A stretch of 64,000 bases of DNA from Phycisphaerae bacterium (GTDB taxonomy: Bacteria; Planctomycetota; Phycisphaerae; Phycisphaerales; SM1A02): NCBI GenBank assembly GCA_016795035.1, contig JAEUIT010000054.1, positions 62,001 through 126,000 of the forward strand. The letters are read 5' to 3'. The position numbers and the translations under genes are program-made. Positions within the stretch are counted from its first letter, which is position 1, and the number at the start of each line of letters is the position of its first letter. The notes under the pieces are model-generated. The model saw nothing but the letters and a program-made list of their open reading frames with translations. It was not told where the DNA came from and ran no database searches. This document shows positions 38,307 to 45,424 of the stretch, in pieces.

Positions 38307-39821
38307 CTACTCCGAGAGGTGCGCCGCGAGCGGCGCGGGGCTCGATGCGGCGCGGGCCGAATCGTAACTGGGGTCGTCGACGGGATCCGCCCGAAGGTCG
38401 AGGTAGAGAAGCGCGCCGACGCCGACGAGGCCGACGAGCGTGAGGATCTTGAGCCGACGAACCACCCGATCGATCGCAAAGGCTTCGAGCGGGACATCGA
38501 CGAGGCGCTCGAGATTGCGGCGTCGCCACGCGATCGAACCGTGGCGCCACGACGACTTGTTGGGGTCGATGCCCGCGCTCTCGGCGACCGAGAGCAGGGC
38601 TTCTCGCATCGCGGAGACCGCCCGCGTCGTCGCGGCTCCGTATCCCTCCGCGCGGGAGAGATATTGCACGGCGAAGGCGTCGGCCTGTCGCTCGAAACGC
38701 CGAGAAACCCAGCCAAATCCGAAGAGCGCGAGCCCCGCCGCGGCGATGACGCCCGCCTGCGTCGCGACGTGATACGCGGCCAGCGCGAACGACGTGGGCG
38801 CATCGCCGCCGACCGCCGCGGCGAACGACTCGCGGATCGTGACGTCGACGGCGTACGAGGCTGCAACGAGGAGTACGACGAGCGCGCCGAGCATCCACGG
38901 AAGGTGGCGGCGCCGCACGTGGCCGATCTCGTGCGCCATGACCGCGCGCACCTGGTCGCGGGGCAGGAGTTCGAGGAGCGCGTCGGTGAGCATCACGTAG
39001 CGGAGCGGCGCGGCGATGCCCATGACCGCGCCATTCACCATCGAGTAGTGCGTGTCCCACAGGAGAATGCCGCGGACTCGGACGCCGCAGCTGGCGCAGA
39101 CGGCCACCAAGTCGTCGCGAAGTTCGCCGGGCGGCATCGACCGGAGCGAGAGGATGACTCGCGCGATCAGTGGGGTCACGAGGTACGTCGCGATCGCGCA
39201 GGCGAAGAGCGCGCCCTGCGCCGCGAGCTCGCGCCACTCGGCATCGACGCGGGCCTCGACGATCGGCACCGCGAGTTCGCCGAGCGCGACCACGATGAGG
39301 ATCGGCACGAGCATCAGCAGGATGCCGGAGCGGAGGCGCTCGAGGACGAACTGCACGCGCGACGGCGTCGGCGTGACGGGCAGGCCCTCGTCGAGCCGCC
39401 GCACGATCGACGACTCGCGGATGCGACGTTCGATCGGCTCCGCGTTCCACCACCCCGCCGTCATGGCCAGGATCGCCGGCAGGACGGCGAGCATCTCGTC
39501 GAGGGCGGGCGGATTTCCGACGAGGCCGCGCACCGTCTCGAGCCATCCGAGGCCGAGCGTCGCGACGGCGGTCGCCAACACCGCGACCCACGCGACGGCG
39601 AGACTCGTCGTTTCAGCTCGCTGCAGCGTCTTCATCGCGCGGATGTCCTGCCCGTCGAGGCGTCGCAACGTGGAGCGCACCAGGAAACGCTGAAGCGAGA
39701 GCACGAGAAGCGGCGAGCCGATCAGCACCGCGAGCGCGACGATCGGGCGCGCGGGCAGACCGCTCGGCGATCGCGATTCGATCGCGACGGCCGCGACAAG
39801 GATGAGGACGAGGATCTGCAC
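38307..39821 (-). CDS. Membrane M48 family metalloprotease
   Basis: A 504-residue polytopic protease of the HtpX/Ste24 clan. The zinc motif is HEIGHVRRRHLP in the middle, and the third ligand Glu is in RRFERQADAFAVQYL. At least six hydrophobic helices surround it. Such proteases degrade or process membrane proteins under stress. The start is GTG at 39821, placed 13 bp past the preceding lipoprotein stop. Confidence 0.85.
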   Translation of the reverse strand: MQILVLILVAAVAIESRSPSGLPARPIVALAVLIGSPLLVLSLQRFLVRSTLRRLDGQDIRAMKTLQRAETTSLAVAWVAVLATAVATLGLGWLETVRGLVGNPPALDEMLAVLPAILAMTAGWWNAEPIERRIRESSIVRRLDEGLPVTPTPSRVQFVLERLRSGILLMLVPILIVVALGELAVPIVEARVDAEWRELAAQGALFACAIATYLVTPLIARVILSLRSMPPGELRDDLVAVCASCGVRVRGILLWDTHYSMVNGAVMGIAAPLRYVMLTDALLELLPRDQVRAVMAHEIGHVRRRHLPWMLGALVVLLVAASYAVDVTIRESFAAAVGGDAPTSFALAAYHVATQAGVIAAAGLALFGFGWVSRRFERQADAFAVQYLSRAEGYGAATTRAVSAMREALLSVAESAGIDPNKSSWRHGSIAWRRRNLERLVDVPLEAFAIDRVVRRLKILTLVGLVGVGALLYLDLRADPVDDPSYDSARAASSPAPLAAHLSE

Positions 39822-39834
39822 GAGCAGCCAGAGG

Positions 39835-41289
39835 TCACGGGCGCGAGATCGTTCCGAGATCGACCACGACGCGACCGTGACGGTAGAAGTCGACGTTCAG
39901 GCGATCGCTGTCGACGAAGGCGAACACCAGGCAATTCGCCCGCGTCGCGTCCGCGAACATGAAGTCGCCCATGTGCGGACCGGCGTAGCGGCGGTTGTCG
40001 TACGCCTGGGCGTGCATGTGCACGTGGAAGAGCCCCGTGTAGAGGTCGTTCATCAGCTCCTGCGGCGCCTCGTACCGCGTGTCGTTGCCGCGCGTGCGGC
40101 TCGGGTATTCGACGAGCTCGAAGCGCGCCTGGCTGTCCAGCTCGATGATGCCGCCGTGCTCCGTCGACTTGTCGGAGAGGTCGCGGTCGGCGCACTCGAA
40201 GATGTGGGCGACGAGCGGCTTCGTCGCCATGGCGTCGAGCGCGACGGCGATCGCGATGCGGTCACCCCACGCGAGCTTCTCGACCCACGACTCGTAGCGC
40301 TCGCTGAAGACGTCCACGTTGCCGCCGTTGTAGCCGGAAAAGTCGGGGCTGAACGTCTTGCGGCCGGAGCCGCCGAGACGGCTGACGATGAGCGCGTCGA
40401 GCGCGTCGTCGTCCATCGTGAGGAATTCCGGCCGATGCTTGGAGGCTGCAACAAGGATGCCGATGTCGCGCAACTCGATCTGGTCGCGGCGTTCCTTCGA
40501 GAGCGCCGCGACTGCGGCCTTGGCGTCGGCCCAATACGCCGCGTTCGCCGGCTCGCGCAGCGTGCGGAGCCAGAGGATCTCCTCGCGCGTGCGCGGCAGG
40601 ACGTTGAGGTCGACGACGCCGGCGCGGAGGTCGAGCATCATGCTGTCCTTGCCGACGGCGGCGTCGTCGGCGAGAAGCGCGCGGAGCCGCGCCTCCTGCC
40701 CCTCGAGAAGGAGAAGCTCCCAGCACCGCGCGCGGAGGTTCGCTTGCGAGATCGGGTGGGCATCGGCCATCTCCTTGAGGAGCACGTCGACCAGCTTGTC
40801 CTCGCCGTACATCTGGACGAGCGCGAGCCGCTCCGGCCGTTCCTTGCCGAGGAGGATCCAGCCCGCGAGCGGCTGGGCCCATGCACGGATGAGGGTCGGC
40901 GTCATCTCGGTCCAGTTGTCGGCGGCCATCTTCTCGGCGAGCTCGCGCCGCCACTCGAGGGCGTCGAGCTTCGGGTAGTTCACCTCGAGCGTGCGCTTGA
41001 GCGCGTCGCGGTCGGTCTCGTAGAGCCGGGCGTAGGCGGCGCGGCGCGCTTCCACGACGTAGTTAGGCGACACGACGATGCGCTTGAGCGCCGCCTTGTA
41101 GGCCTCGTCGGACGGATTGCGGTCGGCCGTCGACATCGCGGCGAGGTACTCGCGACCGGCGCGGCCCGGGGTGTTGAGCGTGCCGATCGGGTCTTCGACC
41201 TTGCCGCCGCTTCCGCCCGAGCAGGCGAAAAGGAGGGAGGCGACGGCGGCGGCCGCGAGCGATCGGGCGAGATGGGAGGAAATCGGCAT
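39835..41289 (-). CDS. Hypothetical lipoprotein
   Basis: A 484-residue protein with a lipoprotein signal: basic N-terminus, hydrophobic core and lipobox LLFAC with Cys23. The rest is mainly helical and charged, with a C-terminal mixed region rich in aromatic residues (NDLYTGLFHVHMHAQAYDNRRY). No family was recognised. It is first in a minus-strand run with the M48 protease (13-bp gap), so it could be an envelope stress or quality-control partner; that is inference. The first gene upstream is divergent. Confidence 0.75.
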   Translation of the reverse strand: MPISSHLARSLAAAAVASLLFACSGGSGGKVEDPIGTLNTPGRAGREYLAAMSTADRNPSDEAYKAALKRIVVSPNYVVEARRAAYARLYETDRDALKRTLEVNYPKLDALEWRRELAEKMAADNWTEMTPTLIRAWAQPLAGWILLGKERPERLALVQMYGEDKLVDVLLKEMADAHPISQANLRARCWELLLLEGQEARLRALLADDAAVGKDSMMLDLRAGVVDLNVLPRTREEILWLRTLREPANAAYWADAKAAVAALSKERRDQIELRDIGILVAASKHRPEFLTMDDDALDALIVSRLGGSGRKTFSPDFSGYNGGNVDVFSERYESWVEKLAWGDRIAIAVALDAMATKPLVAHIFECADRDLSDKSTEHGGIIELDSQARFELVEYPSRTRGNDTRYEAPQELMNDLYTGLFHVHMHAQAYDNRRYAGPHMGDFMFADATRANCLVFAFVDSDRLNVDFYRHGRVVVDLGTISRP

Positions 41290-41367
41290 GGGGACCGGGA
41301 AGTGTTCTGGCGGTGGCGTTCAGGGTGTGACGTCGTCGCCTTTCGCGGCGAGACTCCGACTCGGCGG

Positions 41368-41395
41368 TTGCTCCGTCCGAGCCGTTCCGTATTAT
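41368..41395 (+). promoter_or_regulatory. Candidate sigma70-type promoter of the NifU-like gene
   Basis: TTGCTC (41368-41373) and TATTAT (41390-41395) are separated by 16 bp and match -35 and -10 consensus at 4/6 and 5/6. The -10 ends 12 bp before the ATG at 41408, so the transcript would have a very short leader. AT-rich words are rare in this region, which raises confidence. Confidence 0.5.
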
Positions 41396-41407
41396 CAAGC
41401 CGTTTCC

Positions 41408-41725
41408 ATGTCGCCGTCCAAGCCTCGCAACCTTTCCCTCGATCAGTTCGGCGTCGAGAAGTCGACGACCGGGGAACCCGTCGCGCCGGCCGACCCGGCG
41501 CTGATCGGGCGCGTGGACGACGTCTTGGCATTGATCAGGCCGGCGATCCAAGCCGACGGCGGCGACATCGAGCTCGTGCAGGTGACCGCGGCCGGCGTGG
41601 TCCAGATCCGGTTTCTGGGGGCGTGCGTCGGGTGCCCGTCGAGTTCGATCACCTTGCAGACTGGGATCGAGCGGAACCTGCGACTGCGGATTCCTGAGGT
41701 CACGGGCGTCGTTGCGGTCGACTGA
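41408..41725 (+). CDS. NifU C-terminal domain (Nfu-type) iron-sulphur carrier
   Basis: A 105-residue protein whose C-terminal 75 residues form an Nfu domain. The CxxC cluster-binding motif is in FLGACVGCPSSSITLQTGIERNL, preceded by the usual IRPAIQADGGDIELVQV. It should carry and transfer Fe-S clusters. The N-terminal 30 residues are unstructured in appearance. It is a lone plus-strand gene with its own promoter candidate, divergent from the lipoprotein gene. Confidence 0.9.
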   Translation: MSPSKPRNLSLDQFGVEKSTTGEPVAPADPALIGRVDDVLALIRPAIQADGGDIELVQVTAAGVVQIRFLGACVGCPSSSITLQTGIERNLRLRIPEVTGVVAVD

Positions 41726-41979
41726 CGGATGCCTTCGCGGGGGCCTCGGCGGCTGGCTTCGGCGGCCCTAAGTCGCGCCCGATAGCCCACTTCCCGTCAC
41801 GTCGCGGCGGTGCCTCAAGCCCCCGGGTCGCGCGAAGTTCGCGCGTCCGATGTGACGCAAGTAGAGTGTCTACAGGGATTTTGCTTCCGTCGCTGCGAAG
41901 CCTCGGCTACCTTGGCCCTCGGCGCATCGACGCTCGCCCCTCGCACGCACGCGAGAACTTCAGGCAGGAGGTCCTGGCG

Positions 41980-42246
41980 ATGCTGGTCATTACACGACGC
42001 GAAGGCGAAGAGGTCATCATCGGAAATCCGGCGGCGCCGATCGGCATCGTGCGCGTCGCGACGATCAAGGGCGACCGTGTTCGTCTCGCGTTTGAATTCC
42101 CGCGCGAGGTCGACGTGCACCGTCGTGAGGTCGCCGAGCAGATCCTCGCGGCCGAAGCAAATCAAGACGCCGCGAACGGCGCGCACATCGTGGGCACGAT
42201 TCGACCGGCAGCGCCGAGCGCGCCGACGACCGAAGCCGCGCAGTGA
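41980..42246 (+). CDS. csrA: Carbon storage regulator CsrA
   Basis: CsrA is a dimeric RNA-binding post-transcriptional regulator. MLVITRREGEEVIIG, IGIVRVATIKGDRVRLAFEFP and VHRREVAEQI are the characteristic strands, including the C-terminal RNA-binding Arg in HRREV. The 88 residues exceed the usual 60-70 through an Ala/Pro-rich tail. A strong AGGAGGT site at 41966-41972 fixes the ATG at 41980. Two terminators follow. Targets are not visible here. Confidence 0.93.
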   Translation: MLVITRREGEEVIIGNPAAPIGIVRVATIKGDRVRLAFEFPREVDVHRREVAEQILAAEANQDAANGAHIVGTIRPAAPSAPTTEAAQ

Positions 42247-42274
42247 GCCACCGACCATCGCATGGACCTCGGAC

Positions 42275-42300
42275 AAGCCCGCGACCTCGCGGGCTTTTTC
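42275..42300 (+). terminator. Rho-independent terminator of csrA
   Basis: A 10-bp stem, AAGCCCGCGA (42275-42284) with TCGCGGGCTT (42287-42296), closes a 2-nt loop and ends in a T-run (TTTTT). It lies 28 bp after the csrA stop. Confidence 0.85.
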
Positions 42301-42320
42301 GTGCCGTCAGCAATGAGAAA

Positions 42321-42355
42321 GCCCCGGCCGCGCAAAGGCGCAGCCGGGGCGTTTT
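42321..42355. terminator. Second terminator, possibly bidirectional
   Basis: A GC stem, GCCCCGGCCGCGC (42321-42333) pairing with GCGCAGCCGGGGC (42338-42350), has a short AAAG loop. It is followed by GTTTT on the plus strand and, read from the other side, by TTTCTC. It can therefore also end minus-strand transcription coming from mraZ. Confidence 0.75.
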
Positions 42356-42360
42356 CTGAA

Positions 42361-42644
42361 GCGCGTACCTCCGCAGCGAGTCCGTGCTGCGAGCGGTCCG
42401 TGCCCGGGCCGAATCCATGGCCCGGTCGCGCAATCGGGAGCCGATCGGTCAGGCATGCGGCGGTCGCTCACTCCGTCGCTCGGGTCCGCTCGCAGCCATC
42501 CTTGGCCGCACGCGTCTCCGAAACCCTGACCCACTCGGGACTCCCGAGACCGAATGCCGTCGATCCGTGACGGCAGCCGGCAGTTGATTTGGCGAATCGC
42601 ATGCACTCCAGTCACGGACCGCATGCCCTTGGCAAGTTCTTCCG
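42361..42644. other. Non-coding gap with several stem-loops, possible structured RNA
   Basis: No convincing gene. Perfect stems occur in a row: CCGGGCC/GGCCCGG (42404-42425), CTCGGG/CCCGAG (42534-42548) and GCCGTC/GACGGC (42556-42574), with GCATGC twice near 42599-42628. The segment lies between the mraZ stop and the terminator at 42321, so a minus-strand transcript would include it. I recognise no RNase P, 6S, tmRNA or SRP signature. Confidence 0.35.
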
Positions 42645-43106
42645 TCAGGCCTTCCGTTCGGCGAGCGCTTGTCGCGCCCGCCGCCACAGGTCGCCTTGCT
42701 TGGGACGAAGTCGCGTCTGCTCTTCGTTCCAAGTCTTCGGGTCCATGAGTTCGAGATGGTCCCGCACGCCTAGGATCATCACGCTTCCCGAGAGCCCGAA
42801 CGTCTGGAGCAATCGATCGGGCACTCGCACGCGGCCAGCGGAGTCCACCGGCACGCGAGCCGCTTGCGAGAAGATCATTCGCTCCAACTGCTGGATGTCC
42901 TCGTCCCCGAGAAGGGACCCGCCCAGAGCTCCAGCGAGCTCATGGAAGGTCTTCTCAGGCCAGAGCCAGAGGCATCCGTTCGCACCCGGAGCGGCGATGA
43001 ACGCCTCTCCATGGACTTCGGGCATGAGCAAGTCGCGAATCTCCGCAGGGATCGCAAACCGCTGCTTGCCGTCCAACGCATGCTCGTATTCGCCTACGAA
43101 AAACAT
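42645..43106 (-). CDS. mraZ: Transcriptional regulator MraZ
   Basis: MraZ is an AbrB-fold DNA-binding ring that normally represses its own dcw (division and cell wall) operon. The 153-residue product begins MFFVGEYEHALDGKQRFAIPAEIR and has the second SpoVT/AbrB half RVPVDSAGRVRVPDRLLQ. ATG at 43106 matches the usual N-terminus. Unlike most genomes no rsmH or ftsL follows; the next thing downstream is a terminator. Five 10-bp-spaced boxes lie upstream. Confidence 0.92.
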   Translation of the reverse strand: MFFVGEYEHALDGKQRFAIPAEIRDLLMPEVHGEAFIAAPGANGCLWLWPEKTFHELAGALGGSLLGDEDIQQLERMIFSQAARVPVDSAGRVRVPDRLLQTFGLSGSVMILGVRDHLELMDPKTWNEEQTRLRPKQGDLWRRARQALAERKA

Positions 43107-43193
43107 GCTTGAACACCCGAGAATCCAGCCTCGAACGGGTTGCCCGACACTCCAGACGCGGAGGATCGGACCCACACACCACTGGCCCCGACG

Positions 43194-43243
43194 ACCTCAC
43201 AATACTGCACCGCAACCCACCTTGCAACACTTTGCCCCACCTT
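43194..43243 (-). promoter_or_regulatory. Five MraZ-type operator boxes with 10-bp spacing
   Basis: Read on the minus strand from 43243 down, five consecutive 10-mers share GTG at positions 4-6: AAGGTGGGGC, AAAGTGTTGC, AAGGTGGGTT, GCGGTGCAGT, ATTGTGAGGT. MraZ is known to bind direct repeats spaced one helical turn (TGGG in Escherichia coli, AAAGTG in mycoplasmas). They lie 88-137 bp upstream of the mraZ ATG, so autoregulation is likely. Confidence 0.7.
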
Positions 43244-43532
43244 CCGGCAAAAACAACGGGCAAAGTCTGCCCCTTCCCGGAGGTTCCGGCTTGTGCCGCC
43301 AGCTAAGCGTGGCAAGTTTCAGTAGTTGCGCATTGCTCGCCGGGTCCCGCATGGGCGCTAGGCGAGCCCCGTCGCTCAGGATGGACGAGCGACGGTGCTG
43401 GACGCGCGACACGCCCATGTGCATGTCGATGGGCGTTCCATCGCGGACCACGGCTTCGGATGTGCGTGACCCTCGCCGGCGAGGACGCTCATCGCGAACG
43501 CTCACCCCCGTTGGATTTCGAAGGAGTGGCGA
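43244..43532. other. Intergenic leader with three strong hairpins
   Basis: No gene seen. Three perfect stems lie in a row: GCTCGCC/GGCGAGC (43335-43367), CCGTCGCTC/GAGCGACGG with a 9-nt loop (43369-43395), and CGCCCAT/ATGGGCG with a 10-nt loop (43412-43435). The 14-bp palindrome CCTCGCCGGCGAGG follows at 43471-43484. The segment could be a structured leader of the plus-strand gene at 43533 or a small RNA; I cannot name a family. Confidence 0.4.
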
Positions 43533-44264
43533 ATGAGGGAGGACAAGCGATCAAAGCCCGCGCGAACGTCGCGCGATGCGGCACTCCCGCCGCGCCGTGG
43601 ACCGAACGCCGCCAAGTCGGCCACGCCAGCGCCTCGTGCCGCGAACGTGCGCAAAGCGCCGCGCCTTCCCGTGCGCCCCGCAGGTCGCGATGAGCCCGCG
43701 GCGCCGCGCGCCGAGGTGCGTCCGGCCGCAAGCGCGCCGACGGCTGCGAACGGCATCCGCAACGGACACGCGAACGGCAACGGAAACGGTCACGCCGCAT
43801 CGGCGGTCACGACCGATCCGCGTGCCGCCGCAGCCGCGAACATCCCGCACGGCCACTTCATCCTGACCGCGTCGTACGGCGACGCGCACGGTGGTGTCGT
43901 CGTCCGCTGGGTGCAGCAAGTCTCAAGCTCGCCGATCCTCGTTGTCGTCGCCATCGAGAAGGGGCAACCGCTCAGCCCGATCATTCGCGACAGCCGTCGC
44001 TTCGTCCTCTGCCAACTCGCGCCCGAGGATCGCGTCCTGCGTCGCCTGTTCTCGTCAGACCGCGACGACGGCCACGATCCTTTCCTCGGTCTCTCGACGA
44101 TGCGCGCGCCGGGCGGACCGCCGGTTCTTTTGCGAGCACAGTCGTGGCTCGATTGCGAGTTGACGCGCCATCTCGACGTCGAAGGCAACTGCGAGCTCTA
44201 CATCGGTCTCGTGCATGCCGGCGGCGTGCTCAAGCCTGGTGCGACGCCGGAAGCCGCCGGCTGA
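43533..44264 (+). CDS. Flavin reductase-like (FMN-binding split barrel) protein
   Basis: A 243-residue protein. The first 100 residues are low-complexity and probably disordered, rich in Arg, Ala, Pro and Asn-Gly. The rest (about 105-235) resembles a flavin reductase/split-barrel domain: LTASYGDAHGGVVVRWVQQVSSSPILVVVAIEKG, FVLCQLA, and a C-terminal CELYIGLVHAGGVL. It may bind FMN or haem rather than reduce flavin; partner unknown. An AGGAG site near 43520 supports the start. Its leader holds the hairpins above. Confidence 0.7.
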   Translation: MREDKRSKPARTSRDAALPPRRGPNAAKSATPAPRAANVRKAPRLPVRPAGRDEPAAPRAEVRPAASAPTAANGIRNGHANGNGNGHAASAVTTDPRAAAAANIPHGHFILTASYGDAHGGVVVRWVQQVSSSPILVVVAIEKGQPLSPIIRDSRRFVLCQLAPEDRVLRRLFSSDRDDGHDPFLGLSTMRAPGGPPVLLRAQSWLDCELTRHLDVEGNCELYIGLVHAGGVLKPGATPEAAG

Positions 44265-44305
44265 CGGCACGGCGCATACGCGATTCTGGCCCTACGATCG
44301 CCGCC

Positions 44306-45424
44306 ATGCCATCGCTTGCGGTCCGCCCGCGCCCGGGCCAATTCCTCAACGCATCGAATCGCTTCGGCCTCGACTATCGCGCCGAGGCCGCGTCCTTCCC
44401 GCACCTCGGCTACGAGATCATCGATGTGCACAGTCACATCAATGGCCCGAAGGCCGCGCTCGTGATGCGCGAGGCGATGGACCTCTACGGCATCGGCTCG
44501 ATCATCTCGATGACGCATCTCGAGCAGATCCCCGCGATGCGCGAGATCTTCGGCGACCGCATCCGCTTCATCGCGATTCCCGATTGGGCGGCGAAAGACC
44601 GCGAGCACGCAAACGGCGCGGGCTTTCTCGAGCGCATCGAGCGCTTTCACGCGCTTGGCGCGCGCATCGTGAAATTCTGGCAAGCGCCGCGCCTCATCGA
44701 CCTCGCGGGCATGGACGGCGATCCGCGTCGCTTCGCGCTCGACTCGCCCACGCGCGTGCGCGCGATGGAGCTCGCCGACTCGCTCGACATGATCTTCATG
44801 GCGCACATCGCGGATCCCGACACGTGGTTCCGCACCAAGTACGCCGACAGCGCGAAGTACGGCACGAAGCGCTCGCATTACGAACCGCTCGAAGCGCTCC
44901 TCGAGCGCTTCCGCCATCGGCAATGGATGGTCGCGCACATGGGCGGCTGGCCCGAGGATCTCGCGTTCCTCTCCGGTCTCCTTGACCGCAATCCAAACCT
45001 CGTCCTCGACACCAGCGCGACGAAGTGGGTCGTGCGCGAAGTCTCGCGTCACTCCCCCGCCGACGTGCGCGCCTTCTTCGCGCGCTATCGCGGGCGACTG
45101 CTGTTCGGCTCCGACATCGTGACGGCCGACGAGCACTTCATGGCGAGCGAAGGCAAGACCGAGATGCAGGCGAAGGCCGACAGCGCGGAGACCGCGTTCG
45201 ACCTCTACGCCAGCCGCTACTGGGCGCTTCGCATGCTGTGGGAAGGCAACGGAGAGATGGAGTCGCCGATCAGCGATCCCGACCTCGCGATGGTCGAGCC
45301 GTCGCGCTACGGCCCGAACGACGCACCGACGCTGCGCGGCATGTCGCTTCCGCCCGACGTCCTTCGCACGTTCTATCGCGACGCGGCGCTCACGGCGCTC
45401 GCGCCGGCGTTTGCGGCCCAATAG
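44306..45424 (+). CDS. Amidohydrolase family 2 (ACMSD-like) metal-dependent hydrolase
   Basis: A 372-residue TIM-barrel hydrolase. The metal motif is IIDVHSHINGP at the start of the barrel, further His ligands are in FMAHIAD and WMVAHMGG, and the Asp is in LLFGSDIVT. These features fit amidohydrolase-2 decarboxylases or hydrolases; the substrate is unknown. ATG at 44306 is preferred because translation upstream of it is Arg-rich and unconserved. The 3' end overlaps the convergent paralogue gene by 35 bp. Confidence 0.8.
   Translation: MPSLAVRPRPGQFLNASNRFGLDYRAEAASFPHLGYEIIDVHSHINGPKAALVMREAMDLYGIGSIISMTHLEQIPAMREIFGDRIRFIAIPDWAAKDREHANGAGFLERIERFHALGARIVKFWQAPRLIDLAGMDGDPRRFALDSPTRVRAMELADSLDMIFMAHIADPDTWFRTKYADSAKYGTKRSHYEPLEALLERFRHRQWMVAHMGGWPEDLAFLSGLLDRNPNLVLDTSATKWVVREVSRHSPADVRAFFARYRGRLLFGSDIVTADEHFMASEGKTEMQAKADSAETAFDLYASRYWALRMLWEGNGEMESPISDPDLAMVEPSRYGPNDAPTLRGMSLPPDVLRTFYRDAALTALAPAFAAQ

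Noticed and set aside
42307..42732. Minus-strand open frame of about 140 residues after mraZ
   Set aside because: It overlaps the terminator and the mraZ 3' end in another frame, and its translation has no recognisable feature.
42361..43532. RNase P RNA, tmRNA, 6S RNA or SRP RNA
   Set aside because: I searched both strands by eye for their conserved cores (for example GAGGAAAGTCC) and found none.
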